A model generated the notes under the pieces. It had not been told where the DNA came from, did no database searches, and was given only the letters and a program-made list of their open reading frames with translations. The translations under genes and the position numbers were made by a program. This document shows, piece by piece, positions 25,560 to 34,812 of a stretch of 64,000 bases of DNA. Within the stretch, counting starts at the first letter, position 1. Each line of letters opens with the position of its first letter. This stretch comes from Ignavibacteriota bacterium (GTDB taxonomy: Bacteria > Bacteroidota > Ignavibacteria > Ignavibacteriales > Melioribacteraceae), in NCBI GenBank assembly GCA_013112585.1, contig JABFGH010000011.1, positions 1 through 64,000 of the forward strand. The letters run 5' to 3'.

Positions 25560-28500
25560 ATGAGAATGCCTAAAATAGCAATAGAAAATCATCAATTTAC
25601 AATAGTATTTATTATACTTTTAGTAATTGCGGGCATCGCATCATTTATTACCATGCCCCGTTCTGAAGATCCGGCTGTCTCCCCTGCCGGAAGCTCAATT
25701 GTAGTCGTCTTTCCCGGAGCTAACCCGCTTGACCTGGAGGAGCTTGTTGTTGATCCGATTGAAGAAGTAATAAACGAACTGGAAGACATTCAATACTTGA
25801 AATCAAAAGCGGAAGATGGACTTGCAATTATTGCCGTGGAGTTTACAAGCGGCAGCAATCCGGATGATAAATATTCTGATGTTGTTCAAAAAGTTAACAG
25901 TATAAGAAATAATTTGCCCGATGGAATTCTGCGATTTGAAATAATTAAACATTCGGTTTCCGATGTTAATATTCTGCAGGTAGCGCTTCTTTCCGAAACG
26001 GCATCATACAGACTATTAGAAAAAGAAGCGGATAGATTAGAAACAAAATTAAAAAGGGTAAGCGGGGTTCGCGAAATAAAAACATGGGCTTTTCCGGAAC
26101 AGGAAGTTAGGATATCCGTTGATTTAGAAAAAACTGCCCAGCTTAATCTTTCCTTGAACAGGATAATTCAATCGATACAAAGCAATAACGCCAACATACC
26201 CGGCGGCAGTGTGGATATTGGAACAGTGCGCTACAACATTCAAACAAGCGGTTCATACAGTTCGCTTGATGATATCAAAAATACAATTATTGATGCGCGG
26301 GGCGGAAATATAATCTACGTAAAGGATATTGCCGACGTGGAATATTCGTATGAAGATGAAAAATATTTTGCACGTGTTAATGGCAAACGTGCAGTATTTG
26401 TAACTGCAAATCAAAAGGAAGGAACAAACATTTATGATGTGATGGATGGACTGAAAAGAGAACTTGCAGATTTTCAAAATGATTTACCCGCTTCAATTTC
26501 AACAGAAAATGTTTTTGATGTTTCTGAATCGGTTTCATTTAGATTGAATGGGTTTTTTACAAATCTGCTGCAGGGATTATTTCTTGTTGGAATAATCGTT
26601 CTGCTTGCTGTGGGCTTTCGTGCATCGATGATTGTTATACTTGCAATTCCAATTTCAATTTTAATCGGTATAGGAGTACTCGATCTATCCGGTTTTGGAA
26701 TTGAACAAATGTCAATTGCCGGACTCGTAATTGCTCTCGGTCTTCTTGTTGATAACGCGATTGTTGTGACGGAAAATATTTCGCGATTTATGCGGGAAGG
26801 TTACAGTAGAGTTGAAGCGGCAATTAAAGGAACGCAGCAAATTGCATGGGCGGTCGTTAGCTCAACCGCAACAACAGTACTCGCTTTTGTCCCGATAATA
26901 ATGATGAGAAATATCACAGGCGATTTTATACGAAGTATGCCCGCTACAGTCGTCTATACACTTACCGCATCGCTCTTGGTTTCGTTAATGCTAACGCCAT
27001 ATTTATCAAGTAAAATTATTAAAGTAGAGCAGGTTAAAAGAGAAAGTAAATTCGGAAGATTATTAAACAAGTTTATAGAAGGACATTACAGGAAAAAATT
27101 AAGCTGGGCTTTAGATAATCCAAAGCTGGTTGTTATTGTTGCAGTTTTAGTTTTTGGTGGAAGTCTGTTTTTGTTTCCCTTAGTTGGTGTAAGCTTTTTT
27201 CCAAAAGCGGAGAAGCCTCAATTCTTAATTAATATCAACGCGCCAATCGGAACTTCAATCGACAAGACAAACGAGTTTGCAAAAAAAGTTGAGAACTTTC
27301 TTAAAACGAAAGAGGAGATTAAAACATATTCTACTAATGTTGGAAGAGGCAACCCGCGAATTTATTACAACATATTCCCTAAGAATGAATCTGCAAATCA
27401 TGCGCAGATATTCGTGGAATTAAAAGAACGAGACGCGGAGACGTTTTCGAATTTGATTGATGAGATAAGAGAAGAAGCAAAAACCTTCGCCGGAGCCAAA
27501 ATAGAAGTGAAGGAATTTGAGCAGGGTCCGCCTGTAAATGCCCCGATAGAAATTAGGGTAATTGGAGAAACTCTTGCTGAACTACAAAAAATATCTCAAG
27601 ATGTGGAAGGGATAATTACTTCAACCAAAGGTACTCTGAATGTTGATAATCCTCTAACAACAACTCGTACAGATTTAAAGGTAAATATTAATAGGGCAAA
27701 AGCCGGTATGTTCGGCGTACCGATCGTTGAAATTGACAAGACGGTGCGTGCCGCTATGGCAGGACTTGCAATTTCCGACTACCGCGATGAGAACGGAAAA
27801 GAATATAATGTTGTAATCAGACTTCCTGTAAATAAAAAAACAGTCGTATCAGATTTTGATAAAATTTTTGTTGGATCAGTTATTGGGGCTAATGTGCCAT
27901 TAAAACAATTAGCCGACATTGAGTTTAAAGCAAGCCCAATGGAGATAAGTCACTATTACATGGAGCGAAATGTTAATATAACAGCGGACGTTAAAACAGG
28001 CTATTCTGTTGATGCCGTTACAAATGAAATTTTAGAAAAGCTAAATAACTATGAATTGCCAAAGGGCTATAGATTTTATGCTGCAGGCGAACTTGAAAAA
28101 AGAGATGAATCATTCGGGGGAATGATGACTGCCATGCTGATTGCAATTATTGGAATATTCGGAGTGCTTGTTCTTCAATTCCGCTCATTTTCTCAGCCGC
28201 TTATCGTTTTTTCCGCAATCCCTCTTGCAATCATCGGATCAATAGTTGCGCTGCTTATAACCGGATACAGTTTTTCATTTACAGCTTTCGTGGGACTAAC
28301 AAGCTTAGTGGGTATTGTTGTAAATAATTCAATTATTCTCGTTGACTATACAAATCAGAAAAGGCGGCGAGGGAAAGAATTAATTGAGGCATTAAAAGAG
28401 GCATGTGAAACCAGGTTCGTGCCAATTATATTAACAACAGCAACAACCGTTGGCGGACTGCTGCCTTTAACGCTTGCAGGTGGAACTCTTTGGGCGCCAA

Positions 28501-28601
28501 TGGGATGGACAATAATTGGCGGATTAATCGCTTCAACATTTTTAACATTACTGGTAGTGCCGGTGTTATATAAACTATACACCCCTGGTAAAAAAGTTTG
28601 A
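25560..28601 (+). CDS. RND efflux permease (AcrB/HAE1-like)
   Basis: 1013 aa, the usual length. Twelve predicted helices in two halves with large periplasmic loops. N-terminal helix (FTIVFIILLVIAGIASFI) is followed by PGANPLDLEELV and pore-domain motifs. Helix 4 holds GLLVDNAIVVTEN, with Asp and Asn where AcrB has the Asp-Asp proton-relay pair, as in many homologues of this phylum. The second half repeats the pattern (GIVVNNSIILVDY). It pumps unknown small molecules with TolC and the adaptor as one operon controlled by the TetR protein at 22346. Confidence 0.93.
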   Translation: MRMPKIAIENHQFTIVFIILLVIAGIASFITMPRSEDPAVSPAGSSIVVVFPGANPLDLEELVVDPIEEVINELEDIQYLKSKAEDGLAIIAVEFTSGSNPDDKYSDVVQKVNSIRNNLPDGILRFEIIKHSVSDVNILQVALLSETASYRLLEKEADRLETKLKRVSGVREIKTWAFPEQEVRISVDLEKTAQLNLSLNRIIQSIQSNNANIPGGSVDIGTVRYNIQTSGSYSSLDDIKNTIIDARGGNIIYVKDIADVEYSYEDEKYFARVNGKRAVFVTANQKEGTNIYDVMDGLKRELADFQNDLPASISTENVFDVSESVSFRLNGFFTNLLQGLFLVGIIVLLAVGFRASMIVILAIPISILIGIGVLDLSGFGIEQMSIAGLVIALGLLVDNAIVVTENISRFMREGYSRVEAAIKGTQQIAWAVVSSTATTVLAFVPIIMMRNITGDFIRSMPATVVYTLTASLLVSLMLTPYLSSKIIKVEQVKRESKFGRLLNKFIEGHYRKKLSWALDNPKLVVIVAVLVFGGSLFLFPLVGVSFFPKAEKPQFLININAPIGTSIDKTNEFAKKVENFLKTKEEIKTYSTNVGRGNPRIYYNIFPKNESANHAQIFVELKERDAETFSNLIDEIREEAKTFAGAKIEVKEFEQGPPVNAPIEIRVIGETLAELQKISQDVEGIITSTKGTLNVDNPLTTTRTDLKVNINRAKAGMFGVPIVEIDKTVRAAMAGLAISDYRDENGKEYNVVIRLPVNKKTVVSDFDKIFVGSVIGANVPLKQLADIEFKASPMEISHYYMERNVNITADVKTGYSVDAVTNEILEKLNNYELPKGYRFYAAGELEKRDESFGGMMTAMLIAIIGIFGVLVLQFRSFSQPLIVFSAIPLAIIGSIVALLITGYSFSFTAFVGLTSLVGIVVNNSIILVDYTNQKRRRGKELIEALKEACETRFVPIILTTATTVGGLLPLTLAGGTLWAPMGWTIIGGLIASTFLTLLVVPVLYKLYTPGKKV

Positions 28602-28667
28602 GCAGCATACCAAACAATACATAAAAAAGATAATGACATAAATTAGATGATTTTAACCTCTCGCTTT

Positions 28668-28806
28668 AGAGCCTGTGTGAAAATTAGAAAAATACAGTAA
28701 CCCACGATTTCAATCGTGGGAAATAGAACTAAAAAGTGAATATTCTACGTAACCGTTTCAATTTATGCGCCGGGCGTACGGTTTTAGTAGTTTTCACACA
28801 GCCTCT
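28668..28806. mobile_element. MITE-like element with 16-bp terminal inverted repeats
   Basis: The ends AGAGCCTGTGTGAAAA (28668-28683) and TTTTCACACAGCCTCT (28791-28806) are complementary at 15 of 16 positions and enclose only 139 bp. The interior carries a perfect hairpin, CCCACGATT-TC-AATCGTGGG (28701-28720), and a weaker ACCGT/ACGGT pair. No coding capacity. The TIR (GGCTGTGTGAAAA type) resembles ends of DDE insertion sequences, so movement by a full-length IS elsewhere in the genome is likely. A target-site duplication is not clear. Confidence 0.7.
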
Positions 28807-28861
28807 TTATTAAATGATCAAATTATCTTGTTTGATTTTTACTTCCCGCCTGACAAATTGG

Positions 28862-28936
28862 AAGTCAAGTGATTTGCCGAGCGGAATTTATTTTTACAAG
28901 TTAACAAGCGGGGCTTACACCGAAGTAAAAAAATGA
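28862..28936 (+). pseudogene. Remnant of a T9SS C-terminal sorting domain
   Basis: The 24 codons before TGA at 28934-28936 read KSSDLPSGIYFYKLTSGAYT followed by EVKK. This is the end of a Por secretion-system sorting domain as in the intact gene at 8959 (LASGIYLYSISAGKYKKVLKM there). Nothing upstream is recognisable in frame; the MITE-like element lies 56 nt before. So this is the tail of a lost exported protein, possibly disrupted by the insertion. The interval 28937-29329 holds no further gene. Confidence 0.7.
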
Positions 28937-29329
28937 CGCTTTGAAATAACATTTCAGTCACAGATAAAATAATGCTAAACAATTAATTCTCGCCTTCGAA
29001 TATAATAATACAGTAAAGCAGGTTGCGCCGGTTTTGGTAATTCCGAGCTGCGTAAAGATCTTTCATCTATTTTGATGATCTTGAATTTTGTTCGCTTGTA
29101 TTATAAATCCTACTGTAATAAATTAAGTTAGTAATTACAGTTGTTTTTTATAAAATAGAGCAACAAATACTGCATATCACTTGAATTTTCAATCAATGTT
29201 ATTAAAATTGAAACCCATGGCACGGAAGTTATATATTGCTAACTATTATAATTTGTAAGTAGAAAGTAAAAATTTTTGTAAATTTGAAGTTCAGTAAAAT
29301 GAACTTTATAACAATGGAAGTTGCAGGCA

Positions 29330-31225
29330 ATGTTCGAAAATGAAATTAAGCGGATTTACACCAACAATTTAAGTAAAGTTAAAAGTCTTGGTAATTATAT
29401 AAATTTTGAGCAATTAATTACCGCAAATCTTCATCCAGCTGTTCTGCAGTATATTTCAGCGGAAATTGATTATTTGATTTTTGAAGACCGCCAAAAATTG
29501 CTTAAAGATTCTGCGTTCGATTACTCCGGTGAAAAAATACGAAACAGTTTTGTGCAGATTAATAAGGAATTAAAAAAGAATAAGAGATTTTCTCAACAGT
29601 ATATCGGCAAGTTAGTTCTACACGCAGTTTCATTTAATGTAAATTATTTGGCACGACCCAAATGGGCATTACTAAAATTTATTTATAACAACGCTCAAGA
29701 AAAACCTGCCGACGAAATAAAGCAGATTCTTAACTACATTTATTACTATGCTTATCTGCGTAAAATTTTAACCCTTTACATCGAAAAGAAAAACATTCAG
29801 GTTTTAACCAGTACAGAGTTTAAGGATTTGTTAACTAAGGTTGATGAATCGGGATTGGAATCGAACCAGACAGCAATACTTGATAAGGCATTCGAATCAA
29901 TGTCGGAATTTTTTAACATCGGTACTTCCGATAAAACCGCTATTCCACTCTCTGCGGTCAAACTTTTCTTTCAAGAAAAAAATCTGCTGCCGCAGTTAAA
30001 TAAAATTAACAAAAAGTTTGGCTCAGATAATAAAGAGGCAGTTGAATTAAGTGAAATTAAAGAAGCATTAGTTGAAAAAGAACCGAGCCTTGATGAAGAA
30101 AGTGAAAAAATTATTAAGGAATTGGTTGAACAGGAAACCGGCTTTGCATCATCGGATGACTCAAATTACAAAGAAGAAGATGATGATAATTTTAAGGATG
30201 AAGAAAGCACTGAAGAGAAAGTGGAAGAGATGATTGACAGCACGGAAAATATGGATGATGAAGGAACAGAAAAGCCTGTAATGGAAGAAATCCATACTGC
30301 TGATACCGAAGATGAAAATATTGCCGACCCAGCTGAAGAGGAAACAGAAGAAGAAATTAAACTAGAAGAAGACCTGGGAGATGGAATTTCCCAAAGCATA
30401 CCCGGTGAAAGTTTTGCAGAAGAGTTTAGTGAAAAGGAAACAATTAATATTGATGATAATAGTGATGAAGATGGAATAATTGATGCCGATGAAATATCAT
30501 CTTCCGAGGAAAAATTAGATGAACCGGAAACTGAAGAAGTACCTGAAAAAACTCTTGAACCGGAAGAAATATCTTCCGAAGAAAGTGAAAGCGATGAAAA
30601 CGATTTGATTATCGAGAACGAACTGCAAGGTGATGCAAATACATCCGAAAACGGAGAAAGTTCGGAAATGAAAAGTGAGCTCCGTCTGGTAAACGGAGGA
30701 GCAGGACAAAGTGAAGAATTAATTGATGATTTAGATGAGGATGAATTAGAAATTGCTGAGGATGAAACTGCGGATGAAGCTGAAGAGAAGGAAGAAATAG
30801 AAGTAAGTGATGAAGCAGAGGACGATGAAGTAATAGAAATTAATGATGAAGCTTTTGTAGAAGAAGTTAAAGACGAAGTTGTTGAAGAGCCTAAACCGGA
30901 GCCTGTTGAGGAAGAAGATAAAGAGGAAGTAAAAGAATCCGATGACGATACTTTGTCGGGAATAATTGAAGATGAGTTTGAATCGGATTTACAGAAAATT
31001 GATATGTCGGATTTGGTACAGAATAAAAAGATGACTAAAATTATTGAAGTTGTTTTTGATTACGATATGGAAGATTATTCAAATACAATTGAACAAATAT
31101 CAAATTGTTCTAACTCCGATGAAGCAAATAAAGTTTTAGATAAATTATACTCTACAAACCGGGTTAACTCAAAATCAAAAGAAGCTCATTTATTTAAAGA
31201 GCTCATTTCAGAATACTTTAATTAA
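29330..31225 (+). CDS. Large acidic protein of unknown function, next to obgE
   Basis: 631 aa from ATG 29330; a TTG at 29321 adds three residues. The first 210 residues are a helical domain (FEQLITANLHPAVLQYISAEIDYLIF in parts, ARPKWALLKFIYN). The next 330 residues are extremely rich in Glu and Asp with few hydrophobics and are probably disordered. A short C-terminal helical domain (TKIIEVVFDYDMEDYSNTIE) closes the protein. No signal peptide or membrane segment. It lies 12 nt before obgE, so a joint transcript and a role near the ribosome or chromosome are possible. I do not recognise a family; the ends look conserved and the acidic middle looks free to vary. Confidence 0.8.
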   Translation: MFENEIKRIYTNNLSKVKSLGNYINFEQLITANLHPAVLQYISAEIDYLIFEDRQKLLKDSAFDYSGEKIRNSFVQINKELKKNKRFSQQYIGKLVLHAVSFNVNYLARPKWALLKFIYNNAQEKPADEIKQILNYIYYYAYLRKILTLYIEKKNIQVLTSTEFKDLLTKVDESGLESNQTAILDKAFESMSEFFNIGTSDKTAIPLSAVKLFFQEKNLLPQLNKINKKFGSDNKEAVELSEIKEALVEKEPSLDEESEKIIKELVEQETGFASSDDSNYKEEDDDNFKDEESTEEKVEEMIDSTENMDDEGTEKPVMEEIHTADTEDENIADPAEEETEEEIKLEEDLGDGISQSIPGESFAEEFSEKETINIDDNSDEDGIIDADEISSSEEKLDEPETEEVPEKTLEPEEISSEESESDENDLIIENELQGDANTSENGESSEMKSELRLVNGGAGQSEELIDDLDEDELEIAEDETADEAEEKEEIEVSDEAEDDEVIEINDEAFVEEVKDEVVEEPKPEPVEEEDKEEVKESDDDTLSGIIEDEFESDLQKIDMSDLVQNKKMTKIIEVVFDYDMEDYSNTIEQISNCSNSDEANKVLDKLYSTNRVNSKSKEAHLFKELISEYFN

Positions 31226-31237
31226 TAGTAAAACTTA

Positions 31238-32221
31238 ATGTTTGTTGATTACGCAAAAATTTTTGTAAAAGCCGGAAAAGGCGGAGACGGCAGTGTGGCT
31301 TTTAGACGGGAAAAGTTTGTTCCTAAAGGCGGACCTGCAGGGGGTAACGGCGGCAACGGAGGAAGCGTAATTTTTAAGGCGAACGAAAACCTGCACACAC
31401 TTCTCGACTTTAGATACAACAGAAAATATGCTGCCGATGACGGCAGCCCCGGCGGCACCTCATTAAAGGATGGCAAAACAGGCGATGATATCATAATTAA
31501 TGTTCCTGTTGGAACAATAATCAAAAATGCCGAAACCGAAGAAATTATTTTTGATATGAAGGATAACGGCGATTCTTTTTGCTGTGTAAAAGGTGGAAGA
31601 GGAGGAAGAGGAAATTCAAACTTTGCCACTTCAACAAACCAGGCGCCAAGGTATGCCGAGCCCGGAAAACCGGGTGAAGAATTAAGTGTTATTCTAGAGC
31701 TGAAACTGATTGCCGATGTTGGATTGGTAGGTTTTCCCAATGCAGGTAAATCAACATTTATCTCTTCAGTTTCGGCAGCAAAACCTAAAATTGCCGATTA
31801 CCCATTTACAACCCTTCAACCTAATTTAGGAATTGTAAATTATAAGGATTATCAAAGTTTTATTATTGCAGATATACCCGGAATTATTGAAGGGGCGCAT
31901 GAAGGAAAAGGATTGGGGCTCAAATTTTTACGTCATATTGAAAGAACAAAATTTCTTTTAATAATCATTGATATTACTTCCGAAGATATTGAAGAGCAGT
32001 TTAAAACCCTGCTTAATGAACTCTCAAACTACAGCAGCATATTAGCACAAAAAGAATATGCAGTTGCTTTATCAAAAGCCGATTTGCTGCCGGAAGAGGA
32101 AGTAAAAAAACTAAAGAAGAAAAAGCTGAAAGGTTATAGCGGTCAATTGTTTGTTATGTCTGCGGTTTCCCGCACCGGCATTAATGAAGTACTAGATTAC
32201 CTTTGGAAAAAAATCAGTTAA
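31238..32221 (+). CDS. obgE: GTPase Obg/CgtA
   Basis: 327 aa, near the family length. N-terminal glycine-rich Obg fold (about 1-155: GGDGSVAFRREKFVPKGGPAGG, GGRGGRGNSNFATSTNQAP), then the GTPase domain with G1 GFPNAGKST, the switch region YPFTTLQPN, G3 DIPGIIEGAHEGKGLG, G4 SKAD and G5 SAVS. It binds the large ribosomal subunit and links its maturation to nucleotide status. No C-terminal OCT domain, as in many of these bacteria. It is cotranscribed with the acidic protein upstream. Confidence 0.96.
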   Translation: MFVDYAKIFVKAGKGGDGSVAFRREKFVPKGGPAGGNGGNGGSVIFKANENLHTLLDFRYNRKYAADDGSPGGTSLKDGKTGDDIIINVPVGTIIKNAETEEIIFDMKDNGDSFCCVKGGRGGRGNSNFATSTNQAPRYAEPGKPGEELSVILELKLIADVGLVGFPNAGKSTFISSVSAAKPKIADYPFTTLQPNLGIVNYKDYQSFIIADIPGIIEGAHEGKGLGLKFLRHIERTKFLLIIIDITSEDIEEQFKTLLNELSNYSSILAQKEYAVALSKADLLPEEEVKKLKKKKLKGYSGQLFVMSAVSRTGINEVLDYLWKKIS

Positions 32222-32326
32222 TAAAATTTATCAGCTCACTTTACCGGAGCAGCTATTACTCCCCAAAACCACATAATTAAACTATCATTTCTATTTTTAC
32301 TCACTATAGCAGCCGCAATCATAGGA

Positions 32327-33247
32327 ATGATGTTCGGTTCGGTTGAACTTTCCTTTTCCGAGATTCTAAATACTTTTTTTGATCAAGAGGCAAATAAAAC
32401 TGCATCACAGATAATTTTTAACATTCGGCTGCCGAGAGTGCTTCTCGCAATTGCTGTCGGGGGCGGACTCTCAATAGCGGGAGCGGTATTTCAGGCTATA
32501 TTGCGCAATCCGCTTGCAGAGCCATATATACTTGGGGTTTCCAGCGGCGGTACATTTGGTGCTGTACTTTCCTTTTTACTTGGTTTATCATTTCTCGGCA
32601 CACAAATTTTTTCATTCGCCGGCGCACTTGCGGTAATATTTCTAGTTTTTCTTTTAGGCAAAAGATTCGGCGAGCTTGAACCGAATGTACTTTTGTTAAC
32701 CGGAGTAATGGTAGGAGCCTTTTTTGCCGCAGCAATTTTACTTATGATGTCGCTGCTTGAAGATAATTTACGTACTGCAGTTTTTTGGTTAATCGGCAAC
32801 TTGTCGTTAGCCAAAAGCGGAAGTGTTTATTACGTGCTTCCAATTACATTAGTCGTCTCTTTTCTACTGGCAATTAATTCTCAAAAATATAATGTACTTG
32901 CACTTGGGGCTGATAGCGCTAAGCAATTAGGCATCAATACAAATTTTGTCCGAAACGGAACATACATTTTAACAAGTTTAATGATCGGCTCAATTGTATC
33001 TGTAAGCGGAATAATCGGTTTTGTCGGGCTTCTTGTTCCGCATGTTTGCAGAATGATTTTTGGCGTGGATAATAGATTAGTTGTTCCTGCCTCATTTTTT
33101 GTTGGTGCGGCATACTTGACAATAGCCGATACATTGGCGAGAACGATAATTTCACCCGCGGAACTGCCTGTTGGTGCGGTTACAGCTATAATCGGTGCGC
33201 CTTTATTTATTTATCTTCTAAGAAAAAGATTTAACCTCTTTGTATAG
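32327..33247 (+). CDS. FecCD-family iron/cobalamin ABC transporter permease
   Basis: 306 aa from the first ATG. Family motifs: RLPRVLLAIAVGGGLSIAGAVFQAILRNPLAEPYILGVSSG in the first half (quoted in parts), GALAVIFLVFLLGKRF, and GFVGLLVPHVCRM near the end. It is a permease of the BtuC/FhuB type with about nine to ten helices, probably for siderophore or cobalamin import; no ATPase or binding protein gene lies beside it. The start is odd: the frame is open to 32225 and codes most of the first helix (KLSFLFLLTIAAAIIG) before the ATG, but has no ATG, GTG or TTG. An ATT at 32255 stands 5 nt after GGAG (32246-32249) and would give 330 aa, the family length. Confidence 0.9.
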   Translation: MMFGSVELSFSEILNTFFDQEANKTASQIIFNIRLPRVLLAIAVGGGLSIAGAVFQAILRNPLAEPYILGVSSGGTFGAVLSFLLGLSFLGTQIFSFAGALAVIFLVFLLGKRFGELEPNVLLLTGVMVGAFFAAAILLMMSLLEDNLRTAVFWLIGNLSLAKSGSVYYVLPITLVVSFLLAINSQKYNVLALGADSAKQLGINTNFVRNGTYILTSLMIGSIVSVSGIIGFVGLLVPHVCRMIFGVDNRLVVPASFFVGAAYLTIADTLARTIISPAELPVGAVTAIIGAPLFIYLLRKRFNLFV

Positions 33248-33355
33248 TTAATTATTCTTCCAAATTGATTCAAAACAAAGTTTTTTAATCAAAAGAATTA
33301 ATCTTGATATATCCAAAAGGACTATTTATATTTGTAGTCTGTATTTTTTGCAAAT

Positions 33356-33429
33356 GGCGAGGTAGCTCAGTAGGTTAGAGCAGTGGAATCATAATCCACG
33401 TGTCGGGGGTTCGAATCCCTCCCTCGCTA
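33356..33429 (+). tRNA. tRNA-Met (anticodon CAT)
   Basis: 74 nt cloverleaf: acceptor GGCGAGG with CCTCGCT (the first pair is G-T), D arm GCTC...GAGC, anticodon stem GTGGA/TCCAC around ATCATAA, variable GTGTC, T arm GGGGG-TTCGAAT-CCCTC, discriminator A. The G-U first pair and sequence resemble the elongator tRNA-Met of this phylum rather than initiator (no C1-A72 mismatch, no three G-C pairs in the anticodon stem). CCA is not encoded. Confidence 0.95.
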
Positions 33430-33452
33430 CTTAAGAATTAGGAGATAAAACG

Positions 33453-33827
33453 ATGTACGGACTTTTAATAACGATTTCAATAATAATTTCAGCTTTGTTA
33501 GTTGTGGTAGTATTACTGCAATCATCAAAAGGCGGCGGGCTTTCGGGCTCAATTGGCGGCGGTGCAGGCAATATGGGCACAATGTTCGGAACAAGAAGAA
33601 CCGCTGACTTTTTAAGTCAGGCAACATGGTGGTTAGGCGGGTCACTTTTAGTTTTGGCAATTGTAATTAACCTGTTCTTTTTGCCAGCCGATTATAATAC
33701 CGAAGAGAGACAAAGTATAATTCAAAGTTCTCGCGAAGCTCAATCAGTTCCTTCATCAACCACTTTACCGCCTGCGGCAGAAACCGGCGGAGAATCGAAA
33801 CTGCCGATTGATGATGGGCAAAACTAA
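33453..33827 (+). CDS. secG: Preprotein translocase subunit SecG
   Basis: 124 aa. Two transmembrane helices (about 3-22 and 52-70) with the conserved loop between them: LLQSSKGGGLSGSIGG and GTRRTADFLSQATW, diagnostic of SecG. A poorly conserved C-terminal tail (about 80-124) is rich in Ser, Pro and Glu. SecG joins SecYE in the Sec channel of the inner membrane. The gene lies 23 nt after tRNA-Met and ends in a strong terminator. Confidence 0.94.
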   Translation: MYGLLITISIIISALLVVVVLLQSSKGGGLSGSIGGGAGNMGTMFGTRRTADFLSQATWWLGGSLLVLAIVINLFFLPADYNTEERQSIIQSSREAQSVPSSTTLPPAAETGGESKLPIDDGQN

Positions 33828-33848
33828 ATAATTAAAAATTTACGTTTA

Positions 33849-33880
33849 AGCCTGTCCTGCTTTGGGACGGGCTTTTTTGT
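33849..33880 (+). terminator. Rho-independent terminator after secG
   Basis: AGCCTGTCC (33849-33857) pairs with GGGACGGGCT (33864-33873, with a G-T pair) around TGCTTT, and TTTTTTGTTTT follows. Confidence 0.9.
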
Positions 33881-33938
33881 TTTATATAAACATTGCAGTT
33901 GTTCAGTTAATAAACTGCATATTTTTTTGAGGATTATT

Positions 33939-34772
33939 ATGAAGAAAAACCAAGTACCGGAAAAAGCTTATAGAAATATGGATTTTTTAAGTTCTACCAG
34001 CGCAAGAACGGTAAGAATGTTAGCTGAGTTTTATGAACCCGAGGCTCGTTTCAAAAAAAACAATATTGTTGATACGATTGTTTTTTTCGGTTCCGCTAGA
34101 ACTTTATCGGCTAAAGATGCAAAAAAGAATTACAACAAAACTAAGCGCGCAGGTAAAAGTTCGCGTGCGTATAAGAAGAATTTGAAGGCTGCTGAAACAC
34201 ATCTTTATATGTCAAAATATTATGAAGACGCTGTTGAGCTTTCAAAAAAACTTACCGAATGGTCGATGGCTTTACCTACCAACGAAAAACGATTTATTAT
34301 TTGCAGCGGCGGCGGACCGGGAATTATGGAAGCTGCGAACAAAGGTGCAAGTCTTGCCGGCGGAGATTCTGTCGGGCTCAATATCAGCATTCCTTATGAG
34401 CAATTTGTAAACAAATTTGTAAAGCCCGAACTTGCTTTTGAATTTCACTATTTTTTCATGCGTAAGTTTTGGTTCATGTATCTCGCAAAAGCGCTTATTA
34501 TTTTCCCGGGCGGTTTCGGTACTCTTGATGAAATGATGGAGATGCTTACATTAGCTCAGACAGGCAAAATTAAAAAGCCGATGAAGGTTGTTGTGTACGA
34601 TGAAGATTACTGGAAGAAGATAATAAATTTTGAAGCCTTAATTGAGTTTGGTGCAATCAGTGCTTCCGACTTAAAGTTGTTTGATTTCTGTAATACGATT
34701 GACGAGGCTTTTACTTCAATCACAGAGCACTTCAAAAAACATTACTTAAATAATGGAATTAAAAAAGGTTAG
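33939..34772 (+). CDS. LOG-family protein (TIGR00730-like nucleotide phosphoribohydrolase)
   Basis: 277 aa from ATG 33939 with GAGGA upstream (TTG 33927 adds four residues). Contains the signature SGGGPGIMEAANKGA and the catalytic PGGFGTLDEMMEML, i.e. PGGxGTxxE of the LOG/'lysine decarboxylase-like' family. These enzymes cleave nucleoside 5'-monophosphates (cytokinin-type or ordinary) to base and ribose 5-phosphate; they are not amino-acid decarboxylases despite the older name. The basic insert at about 50-80 (KNYNKTKRAGKSSRAYKKN) is typical of the longer bacterial forms. Confidence 0.9.
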   Translation: MKKNQVPEKAYRNMDFLSSTSARTVRMLAEFYEPEARFKKNNIVDTIVFFGSARTLSAKDAKKNYNKTKRAGKSSRAYKKNLKAAETHLYMSKYYEDAVELSKKLTEWSMALPTNEKRFIICSGGGPGIMEAANKGASLAGGDSVGLNISIPYEQFVNKFVKPELAFEFHYFFMRKFWFMYLAKALIIFPGGFGTLDEMMEMLTLAQTGKIKKPMKVVVYDEDYWKKIINFEALIEFGAISASDLKLFDFCNTIDEAFTSITEHFKKHYLNNGIKKG

Positions 34773-34778
34773 ATATAA

Positions 34779-34807
34779 AAAAACCCCTTAAAAATTAAGG
34801 GGTTTTA
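34779..34807. terminator. Bidirectional terminator between LOG gene and rpsU
   Basis: AAAACCCCTTAA and TTAAGGGGTTTT form a 12-bp hairpin with an AAA loop, flanked by A and T runs on both sides; it can end both convergent transcripts. Confidence 0.88.
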
Positions 34808-34812
34808 AAAGC

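Noticed and set aside
28701-28720. Terminator of the RND operon
   Set aside because: The hairpin has no T-tract, lies 100 nt after the stop and sits inside the inverted-repeat element.
31249-31740. 163-aa minus-strand frame inside obgE
   Set aside because: It is antisense to the glycine-rich Obg domain, whose GGN codons produce a long Pro/Ser-rich frame on the other strand.
33356-33429. Attachment site of an integrated element at the tRNA gene
   Set aside because: The tRNA is followed directly by secG and no duplicated tRNA end is seen in the window.
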